From the NCBI GenBank assembly GCA_027014185.1, contig JALWEK010000226.1, positions 1 through 6,213 on the forward strand: a stretch of 6,213 nt of DNA, in the 5' to 3' direction. The DNA comes from Aquificaceae bacterium (GTDB lineage: Bacteria; Aquificota; Aquificia; Aquificales; Aquificaceae). This document shows, piece by piece, positions 1 through 5,489 of the stretch (positions within the stretch are counted from its first letter, which is position 1; every line of letters begins with the position of its first letter). The notes beneath the pieces are model-generated. The model did no database searches. It was not told the DNA's origin and saw only the letters and a list, made by a program, of their open reading frames with translations. Both the position numbers and the translations under genes were made by a program.

Positions 1-17
1 CTTTTGGATAGAGATGT

Positions 18-36
18 GATTGCCAGATTGGCAATC
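18..36. repeat. Perfect 8-bp inverted repeat with 3-nt spacer downstream of the response regulator gene
   Basis: GATTGCCA, spacer GAT, then TGGCAATC form an exact dyad 18 bp beyond the stop codon of the sigma-54 activator. Only half of each arm is G/C, and neither strand has a T-run after it (the minus strand continues ACATCTCT, the plus strand AGTTTGTC), so it is a poor intrinsic terminator. Size and spacing would suit an operator for a dimeric DNA-binding protein such as the adjacent Fis-type regulator, or a weak transcript 3' end. The function is inferred; only the symmetry is directly seen. Confidence 0.5.
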
Positions 37-54
37 AGTTTGTCATAATGGCAC

Positions 55-1380
55 TCACTCTATACCGTAGGCTTCCAGCTTTCTGTAAAAGGTCCTCAGG
101 GGTATTCCCAGGATCTCCGATGCCTTCTTCTTGTTGAAGTTTACCGTCTTTAGAACCTCGAGTATGTACTCCTTTTCGAGCTCCCTTATGGTCTTGAAAC
201 CTCCCCTCTCGTTCTTATCACCGAAGAGGCAGGATATGTCGTTTTCGTCTATCCTGCTTCCTTCAGAAAAGAGCACAGCCCTCTCTACCACGTTCCTCAG
301 CTCTCTGACGTTCCCGTACCAGGGGTAGCTCAGCAAGGCTTCCTCCGCCCTTTTTGTGAACCCCTCTATGTTCTTCGAGTACTTCCTAGAGAACTGTCTG
401 AGAAAATGGTAGGCCAGTGGCAGGATATCCTCTCTCCTCTCCCTCAGAGGCGGTATGTTTATCTCCACCACGTTGAGCCTGTAGTAAAGATCCTCCCTGA
501 ACTTGCCCTCCTCTATTAGCTTCCTGAGATCCCTGTTCGTGGCAGCTATTATCCTGACGTCGCTCTCTATCTCCCTCCTCCCGCCTATCCTGTAGAACCT
601 CTTTGTCTCTATTGCCCTGAGGAGCTTCGCCTGAAGGGTCGTTTCCATCTCACCTATCTCGTCCAGAAAGAGCGTGCTCCCGTCGGCGAGCTCGAAGAAA
701 CCCGCCCTGCTCTTGTCGGCCCCGGTGAAGGCACCCTTTTCGTACCCGAAGAGCTCCGCCTCTAGGAGTTCTCTCGGGACCGAAGCGACGTTAAGTGTAA
801 CCATCGGCTTTTCCGCTCTGTCGCTGTTTCTGTGTATCAGGTTTGCCACCACCTCCTTTCCCACACCGCTCTCTCCGGTTATCAGGATGGGACAGTCGGA
901 GCACGCTATCTTCTCCACCTTGCTTATAACCTCCTTCATGGCGGGGCTAGAGAAGACGTACCCACCGTAGTCTATGTTTACCCTCCTCTCCCTCTTGTAC
1001 AGGAGGTTCTCCCTCTTTATGCCCCTCGATTCCAAGGCCTTCTTTACGAGGATCTCTACCTCCTTCAAGGAACAGGGTTTGGTGAGAAAGTCGTAGGCCC
1101 CCAGCTTCATCGCTTCAACCGCCGTCTTGATGGTTCCGTGTCCGGTTATCACTATCACCTCAGTCAGCGGGGTGTTCTCCTTTATCCAGGAAAGCAGATC
1201 CATACCGTTCCCGTCGGGGAGGAACAGATCTAGTATGACTACAGAGTAGTCCTTCTCCTCCAGGGCTTCGAAGCCCTCCTCCCTGTCGGACGCACCGTCC
1301 ACCTGGTAGCCCTGCTCACTCAGATGCTCCACCAGAAGCTCTCTGAAGTCCCTGTCGTCCTCAATCACCAGTATCCTCAT
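55..1380 (-). CDS. NtrC-family sigma-54-dependent response regulator
   Basis: Complete 441-residue cytoplasmic transcription activator with the classical three-domain plan. The receiver domain (about 1-120) has the acidic pair D8/D9, phospho-acceptor D51 (in LDLFLPDGNG), T79 and K101. The AAA+ sigma-54 interaction domain (about 142-370) has Walker A GESGVGKE (169-176), the sigma-54 contact loop GAFTGA (216-221), Walker B LFLDE (237-241), arginine-finger candidates R295 and R301 (FREDLYYRLNV), and the sensor II region GNVREL (356-361). A Fis-type helix-turn-helix fills about 397-439. Length and motifs are normal and all key residues are present. The ATG lies inside the end of the kinase gene (20-bp overlap), preceded by AGGAGGG, and opens directly on the first receiver strand, so the start is secure. 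It should be phosphorylated by the overlapping kinase gene's product and then drive open-complex formation by sigma-54 RNA polymerase. Its target promoters are not in this window. Confidence 0.97.
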   Translation of the reverse strand: MRILVIEDDRDFRELLVEHLSEQGYQVDGASDREEGFEALEEKDYSVVILDLFLPDGNGMDLLSWIKENTPLTEVIVITGHGTIKTAVEAMKLGAYDFLTKPCSLKEVEILVKKALESRGIKRENLLYKRERRVNIDYGGYVFSSPAMKEVISKVEKIACSDCPILITGESGVGKEVVANLIHRNSDRAEKPMVTLNVASVPRELLEAELFGYEKGAFTGADKSRAGFFELADGSTLFLDEIGEMETTLQAKLLRAIETKRFYRIGGRREIESDVRIIAATNRDLRKLIEEGKFREDLYYRLNVVEINIPPLRERREDILPLAYHFLRQFSRKYSKNIEGFTKRAEEALLSYPWYGNVRELRNVVERAVLFSEGSRIDENDISCLFGDKNERGGFKTIRELEKEYILEVLKTVNFNKKKASEILGIPLRTFYRKLEAYGIE

Positions 1381-3337
1381 CTTCCCTCCTGCTGATGTAG
1401 ATCTCTACGGTCGTTCCCTTTCCGGGCTCGCTCTCTATCCTGACATCCCCGCCCATGTTCCTCATAAGCCTCCTCGCCAGGGGAAGGCCGAGGCCCGTTC
1501 CGTAGGTCTTTGTTGTATAGAAGGGCTTGAAAACCTTCTCAAGATCCTCTTCGGGTATTCCGGGCCCGCTGTCCTTGACCCTCCAGACTACCTTGCCGTT
1601 CAGCTGATCGAGTTTTATCTCAACCGAGCTGTTCTCTGGAGAGGCGTCTATGGCGTTGTCTATTATGTTCACGAGGACCTGCTCTATCTGCCACGGGAAG
1701 GTGAAGATCCTCTCTCCGTTCAGGCTGGAGCTGAACTTTATCTTCACCCCCTTTCTCTTAGCCTTCGGGGAAAGCATGTTTATGACGTCTATGGTCACGT
1801 TCTCTGGTTTCACGTACTCAGGCTTTCCTTCGAAGGGCTTGCCCACGTCGAGGAGCTTCCTGACAGTCTCGGCGCACTTCTGGGCCTGTCTCATTATGAC
1901 CTCGGCTTTTCTGCCGACGTTCTCGTCCTCGGTATTCAGGATTATGCTCTCCGCGTATCCCATTATCGAGGCCAGAGGGTTGTTTATCTGATGGGCTATC
2001 GAGCAGGCTATCTCACCCGCCAGGGAGAGCTTTGCCGTCTGCTCGAGGAGAACCTTGAGCTCCTTCTCCTGGGAAACGTCCCTTAGCCTCCAGAGTATGT
2101 ATAGGTTCCCCTCTATCCTTAGTATCTCCTGTCTGAGCTGGCAGTATACCTCCTCCCTGAGCCTGAGCTTCTTCTCCGAGAAGAACATGCTTGTGAGGGG
2201 CAGCTCCTCACCTATCAGTTCCTTCATGGACCTGCCTATGAGCTCCTCCCTGCCCACGTTAAAGCTCTCCAGTATGGTTCTGTTTACGTCTATTACCCTC
2301 CTCTCTGCGTTGAAGACCACTATACCGTCGAGGGTGTTTTCGAAGAGGGAGAAGTACAGCTTCCTCTCCTCCTCCAGTCTCCTTATAAGGTTCTCGAAGG
2401 CCTGGGAGAGCTCGCTCACCTCGTCCCCCGCTCTTATCGGTTTGTTTATGTTCTTCTCCTCCCAGGAAACCACGTAGTTCTTCAAGCTCTCCAATGGCTT
2501 GAATATCCTGAGGAAAACGAGGATCGCAAAGAGCCCACCGCTCAGTATGAAGGCAGATCCTGCAACCATAGCCTTCCTCTGGAACCCCTGTAGAGGCTCC
2601 AGGACTGTGCTTACAGGCTCCTCGACCACGACCACCCACTTCCCGTCCTCGCTGATGCTGTGAACCCCAACAACATCGACCCCCGTTACCTCCGACCTGT
2701 AAACCCCTTCCTTTAAAGGGATCCTCTTTCGGGAGGAGAACCTCATATCGCTGAAGGCGAGGATGTTCCCTTCCCTATCCGTGAGGAATACCTCAACGCT
2801 CGGGTTAGGTCTTGCGGAAACCACGGACTGCCAGAAGAGGGAGAGGTCCAGGGAGAAGACAAAATAACCCTTCAGAAGGCCGTCCTCCACATCGCTGACC
2901 ACGAACTTCAGGAATGGCTCCTTGTACTCGGTATACTCTATCCCGATTATCCCCTTCTTTCCCTTCAGATTTACGAACTTCTCGAACTTAGGCTGCGACC
3001 TCTCCCTGCTCGCCCATCCCATCAGTATCCCTTCGGGGGAGTAGAAGGCCCCCTCGAAAACGCCCCTCACCTGACCCGTTATCCTCCAGATTATCTCCTC
3101 TTCCGAAAAGCCGAGCTTCCTGTAGAGGTAAACGAGGGACTCGGTCTCCGACATCACCCTCTCTAAAAAGAGCTCTATCCTGCTCACTATCGAGGAAGCG
3201 TACAGCTTGTCGAACCTGAGCCTGTCCTCGATTATCTTTTCCTTCATCGCCGAGTGATGATAGACGTAGAGTGCGACCGGTATCATCGTGAGAAGGACGA
3301 GGAGAACGATCACCCTGAACTTCAGGGAGAGCCTCAT
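1361..3337 (-). CDS. Membrane sensor histidine kinase (periplasmic sensor, HAMP, PAS, HisKA, HATPase)
   Basis: Complete 658-residue sensor kinase. TM1 covers about 8-27. A periplasmic domain of some 225 residues (about 28-255) looks like a Cache-type ligand sensor, with a membrane-proximal subdomain starting near VFLTDREGN (183-191). TM2 is about 256-277 and HAMP about 278-326. A PAS domain begins near YFSLFENTLDGIVVF (328-342). The dimerisation/H-box has H449 in AHQINNPL. The ATPase domain shows the N-box with N557/N561, G1 DSGPG (589-593), F-box FKPFYTTK (603-610) and G2 GTGLGL (613-618). The residue after the phospho-histidine is Gln, where most kinases have Glu or Asp. The start codon overlaps the upstream lipoprotein stop as ATGA, with GAGGT six bases before it; the 3' end overlaps the regulator gene by 20 bp. 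It is inferred to read the periplasm, probably via the co-encoded binding lipoprotein, and to control the downstream NtrC-type regulator. The signal is unknown. Confidence 0.95.
   Translation of the reverse strand: MRLSLKFRVIVLLVLLTMIPVALYVYHHSAMKEKIIEDRLRFDKLYASSIVSRIELFLERVMSETESLVYLYRKLGFSEEEIIWRITGQVRGVFEGAFYSPEGILMGWASRERSQPKFEKFVNLKGKKGIIGIEYTEYKEPFLKFVVSDVEDGLLKGYFVFSLDLSLFWQSVVSARPNPSVEVFLTDREGNILAFSDMRFSSRKRIPLKEGVYRSEVTGVDVVGVHSISEDGKWVVVVEEPVSTVLEPLQGFQRKAMVAGSAFILSGGLFAILVFLRIFKPLESLKNYVVSWEEKNINKPIRAGDEVSELSQAFENLIRRLEEERKLYFSLFENTLDGIVVFNAERRVIDVNRTILESFNVGREELIGRSMKELIGEELPLTSMFFSEKKLRLREEVYCQLRQEILRIEGNLYILWRLRDVSQEKELKVLLEQTAKLSLAGEIACSIAHQINNPLASIMGYAESIILNTEDENVGRKAEVIMRQAQKCAETVRKLLDVGKPFEGKPEYVKPENVTIDVINMLSPKAKRKGVKIKFSSSLNGERIFTFPWQIEQVLVNIIDNAIDASPENSSVEIKLDQLNGKVVWRVKDSGPGIPEEDLEKVFKPFYTTKTYGTGLGLPLARRLMRNMGGDVRIESEPGKGTTVEIYISRREDEDTGD
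1384..1390 (-). promoter_or_regulatory. Shine-Dalgarno site fixing the response regulator start
   Basis: AGGAGGG lies three bases before the ATG at 1380 and inside the last codons of the kinase gene. It supports a start within the overlap and translational coupling of kinase and regulator. Confidence 0.6.
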
Positions 3338-4302
3338 TTTACTACCTCGTCTATGTATGTGAAGAACTCCCTGTTGTATTCCACCCCTAGCTCGGTCAGA
3401 GCGGTCTCGTTAACCGCTAACCTAGGGTAGTAAGCCCTCTCGAAGGGGACGAACTCGACGGGGGTTCCCCTCAGTATCTTGTAGGCTATGTGGGCAGCCT
3501 GATACCCCTGCTCGTATCCGGAGGTCCCGTAGGCCACGTGGCAGCCCTTCTTAACTAGTCCGGGGGAGTGGCAGAAGACAGGTATCTGGTAGAAGTTGGC
3601 ATAGTGGAGTATGTAAGAGGTCAGGAAGTTCTCCGTGTAAAAGCACGGCGTTATTATTATCGCCTTGAAGCCGTCCTCCCTCATGTGGCTTATGATGTAC
3701 TCGAGCTCTTTGACGTCCCTCACGCTGACTGGAACTACCTTCACCCCGAACCTCTTTCCCGCCCTTATCGTTATCCTCGTGGCGTTCTTGGAGGCCTCGA
3801 ACTGGGGGTTGCAGAACACGAGGACCTTCTTTATGTGGGGGAACATCTTAGAAAATAGCTCGACCCTCTTCTCCATGAGCTCGGCGTTGAGGTTGTCCAC
3901 GCCCGTTATCCCCTCCGAGGGTCTTCCGAGGTCCTTCGTGAGCTTCCACTGTTTTATGCTGGTTCCCCCCAGTATCACAACCGGGGTTTTGAGCTTGCCG
4001 CTTGCACTCTTGACCATATAGGCCTCCAGACTTCCTCCCACGATTATCAGGTCGTAGTCCTCCTGGTTCAGGGCGAGCTCCTGGGCGAGCTCCCTCATCA
4101 GGCTGAGTGTGTTGTTTCCTTTGAAGTACTGGTACTTGACCCTCTCCACACCCAGATCCTTCATCCCGTCTAAGAAGCCCCTGACCTTTTCCATCCTCCC
4201 CTCCCCGGAGATGAAGACGGCTATCCTATACTCTTTGGAGTCTTTTTCGCTGCACGAGAGGAGAAGCAGGGAAAAGAGAAGGCCTAAAAGAACCTTCATC
4301 AT
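3334..4302 (-). CDS. Substrate-binding lipoprotein of the ABC_sub_bind family (orphan, with two-component genes)
   Basis: Complete 322-residue lipoprotein. A short signal peptide (MMKVLLGLLFSLLLL) ends in the lipobox LLSC with C17 as lipidation site and Ser at +2, so it should be exported and anchored facing the periplasm. The mature part has the two-lobed type I periplasmic-binding pattern of the ABC_sub_bind family (Pfam PF04392, COG2984): YRIAVFISG near 25-33, DLIIVGGS near 84-91, the GITGV signature at 131-135, KKVLVFCNP at 158-166, AIIITPC at 214-220, PVFCHSPGLVKKG at 241-253 and PRLAVNETALTELGV at 293-307. Family members usually accompany a permease and ATPase for aromatic amino acids or other small solutes; here the partners are a sensor kinase and regulator, suggesting sensory ligand binding. 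Cys-His pairs at 244-245 and 254-255, plus C220, are unusual to my knowledge. Two adjacent ATG codons offer starts at 4302 or 4299. Confidence 0.9.
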   Translation of the reverse strand: MMKVLLGLLFSLLLLSCSEKDSKEYRIAVFISGEGRMEKVRGFLDGMKDLGVERVKYQYFKGNNTLSLMRELAQELALNQEDYDLIIVGGSLEAYMVKSASGKLKTPVVILGGTSIKQWKLTKDLGRPSEGITGVDNLNAELMEKRVELFSKMFPHIKKVLVFCNPQFEASKNATRITIRAGKRFGVKVVPVSVRDVKELEYIISHMREDGFKAIIITPCFYTENFLTSYILHYANFYQIPVFCHSPGLVKKGCHVAYGTSGYEQGYQAAHIAYKILRGTPVEFVPFERAYYPRLAVNETALTELGVEYNREFFTYIDEVVK

Positions 4303-4355
4303 ACTGAAAATATACCCTCCCGCCTCGTGGATAAAAATAAATTACACTTATCTCC
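4303..4355. promoter_or_regulatory. Divergent promoter region between the signalling operon and the small lipoprotein gene
   Basis: These 53 bp must serve two divergent transcripts. There is an A+T-rich core (about 4330-4350). On the plus strand TACACT (4343-4348) could be a -10 element eight bases before the ATG at 4356. On the minus strand TGTAAT and TTTATT lie 35 to 50 bases upstream of the SBP start. No convincing -35 hexamer was found on either strand. I also looked for the sigma-54 pattern (GG, ten bases, GC) and found none, so the operon does not appear to be activated by its own regulator through sigma-54 here. Confidence 0.45.
4315..4321 (-). promoter_or_regulatory. Distant Shine-Dalgarno-like site of the SBP gene
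   Basis: GGGAGGG lies 12 bases before the first ATG of the binding-lipoprotein gene, longer than the usual 5-9. No better start codon lies nearer: the in-frame codons between are TAT, ATT, TTC and AGT. Either the spacing is tolerated or initiation is weak on this gene, with the downstream genes coupled to it by overlaps. Confidence 0.4.
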
Positions 4356-4763
4356 ATGATAAGGATCCTTCTCGTGGCTCTCCTCTTTATCTTCTCCTGC
4401 TCGGAGAAACCCAGTGCGAGGGATATAGAGAAGAGTCTCGACGCCAGGTACAGGTTCTTTGGGGACGTGGAGGACGTGAGGATACTCAACATGGTTAAGC
4501 TCGACGAGAAGACCTACTTTGCGCAGATAAAGTACGGCGTGCGTTTTAAAAAAGGCATAGATGAGATAGAGAAGGAGGTAAGCGAGGCCCTGAGGGATGC
4601 CGACATATACAAGAACCTGAGCCTGTTCGTAAATATAGTCGCTCTGAACGAGCTGGTAAGCAGATGCGGTAGGGCCTACGTAGAAAAGGGAAGGGTCTGC
4701 TACATCACTGAGAGCGTCAAGATAGTGAACGTAAAAGGGAGCTGGATAGTTCAGAGGATGTGA
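4356..4763 (+). CDS. Small lipoprotein of unknown function
   Basis: Complete 135-residue protein that I do not recognise. The N-terminus MIRILLVALLFIFSC is a short lipoprotein signal peptide with C15 as lipidation site and Ser at +2, so the mature protein should be membrane-anchored in the periplasm, perhaps sorted to the outer membrane. The mature part has a probable helix (about 20-33), strand-like stretches (RILNMVKLD, TYFAQIKYGVRF), a charged helix (IDEIEKEVSEALRDAD, about 68-83), a hydrophobic segment (LSLFVNIVALNELV) and a final strand pair ending SWIVQRM. Two cysteines, C104 and C115, could form a disulfide. It is the only plus-strand gene here, divergent from the SBP operon and convergent with the cytochrome operon, with its own terminator. 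No Shine-Dalgarno motif precedes the ATG; a GTG at 4374 is in frame but would destroy the signal peptide. Export, codon use and the terminator make it a real gene; the role is open. Confidence 0.85.
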   Translation: MIRILLVALLFIFSCSEKPSARDIEKSLDARYRFFGDVEDVRILNMVKLDEKTYFAQIKYGVRFKKGIDEIEKEVSEALRDADIYKNLSLFVNIVALNELVSRCGRAYVEKGRVCYITESVKIVNVKGSWIVQRM

Positions 4764-4766
4764 AGG

Positions 4767-4789
4767 ACCGCCCCGAAGGGCGGTTTTTT
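4767..4789 (+). terminator. Intrinsic terminator of the small lipoprotein gene
   Basis: Three bases after the TGA stop, ACCGCCC, loop CGAA and GGGCGGT form a 7-bp G+C-rich hairpin running into six Ts. This is a textbook rho-independent terminator on the plus strand. The last Ts (4788-4789) are part of the TTA that is the cytochrome c1 stop codon read on the other strand. In the minus direction the same stem has a stable UUCG loop but is followed by TCCTTC, not a T-run, so termination of the cytochrome operon here is less certain. Confidence 0.9.
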
Positions 4790-5489
4790 AGTACCCCATC
4801 TTGGCCAGGAGCCTCTTCCTGTAAACCCAGAGGAGTGCACCCATGCCTATGAAGTAGGCTATGGTAACTATCCCCATCAAGGTTCTCTTTGCCTTTTCAC
4901 CGGGAGGAGGCTCGTTCACCGATCTCATGTAAGCCACTATCTTGGCCACCTTTTGGGGCGCTTCCTTATCGTATTCGGGGAAGAAGAGCTTGGGCATGGA
5001 GGTCCCGGGGAGGACCTTCTGGGGATCCATTATGAAGTTGTAAAGGTAGCCTGCACCCCTCGCGAGGTACATGGTGGAGAGGTCCGGAGGAACCTTTCCG
5101 AAGGAGGCCTTAAGGTTCTGGAGGTCGGTCTGGGCGACCGCCTCGTAAACGTCCCTGGGAACAAAGTATCCCTTTACCTGAAGCTTTCCGTCCTTCTCCT
5201 CGAGTATGGGCTTCCCGTGGGCCTTCTCTATGCTGGGCCACTCGGGCTTTGCTGTAACGGACATAAGGTATATACCATCGTATCTGAGGGAGTGGCAGCT
5301 GGCGCAGTTCTGCTTGAAGAGCTCCCTTCCCTCTATAGCTGCCTTGGGATCGCCTATTATCTTCTCGGCCTCATCCGGTAGCTCGTACTCCTCGTGTGGG
5401 GCGAAGGGGTTGTGTATCCAGATCACGAAGAAGAACACCACTGTCACCGCCGTGAAGAATACCGTCTTTACAAGTCCCCAGGTGCTCAT
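4788..5489 (-). CDS. petC: Cytochrome c1 subunit of the cytochrome bc complex
   Basis: Complete 233-residue membrane-anchored c-type cytochrome that accepts electrons from the Rieske protein of the quinol:cytochrome c oxidoreductase and passes them to a periplasmic electron carrier or terminal oxidase. There is one covalent heme motif, CASCH (62-66). The c1 signature PPDLS lies at 134-138 in GKVPPDLSTMYLARG, and the probable axial Met is M165 in PGTSMPKLFF. The EPPPGEKAKRTLMG stretch (193-206) precedes a C-terminal anchor helix (about 203-222) and a basic tail, as in mitochondrial-type c1. An N-terminal hydrophobic helix (about 7-26) has no good signal-peptidase site, so it may stay as a second anchor. 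The start codon overlaps the cytochrome b stop as ATGA, with AGGAGGT five bases upstream. It is the last gene of the operon in this window. Symbol by analogy with other bc operons. Confidence 0.95.
   Translation of the reverse strand: MSTWGLVKTVFFTAVTVVFFFVIWIHNPFAPHEEYELPDEAEKIIGDPKAAIEGRELFKQNCASCHSLRYDGIYLMSVTAKPEWPSIEKAHGKPILEEKDGKLQVKGYFVPRDVYEAVAQTDLQNLKASFGKVPPDLSTMYLARGAGYLYNFIMDPQKVLPGTSMPKLFFPEYDKEAPQKVAKIVAYMRSVNEPPPGEKAKRTLMGIVTIAYFIGMGALLWVYRKRLLAKMGY

Noticed and set aside
29..44. Sigma-54-like element TGGCAATCAGTTTGTC on the plus strand
   Set aside because: The -24 part matches, but the -12 GC is GT, and it would fire into the 3' end of the converging regulator gene. The TGGCA comes from the dyad itself. 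A second TGGCAC at 49-54 lacks a -12 element at the right distance.
832..1233. 133-residue plus-strand open frame opposite the response regulator
   Set aside because: Antisense to the well-conserved receiver/AAA+ region, with no recognisable domain or ribosome-binding site. The same applies to the other plus-strand frames opposite the kinase, SBP and cytochromes.
2259..2639. 126-residue open frame on the minus strand within the kinase gene
   Set aside because: It lies wholly inside the kinase in another frame, and its translation is low-complexity Gly/Arg/Glu-rich with no motif; it is a shadow of purine-rich coding sequence.
4361..4370. 10-bp perfect palindrome AAGGATCCTT just after the small lipoprotein start
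   Set aside because: It lies in codons for a signal peptide, does not extend further, and has no second copy in the divergent region; chance is sufficient.
4324..4377. Direct repeat CTCGTGG at 4324-4330 and 4371-4377
   Set aside because: Seven bases in two copies 47 bp apart, one inside coding sequence; too short to call an operator pair.
4226..4492. 88-residue minus-strand open frame spanning the divergent intergenic region
   Set aside because: It covers the starts of two well-supported genes and has no motif; it is chance openness.
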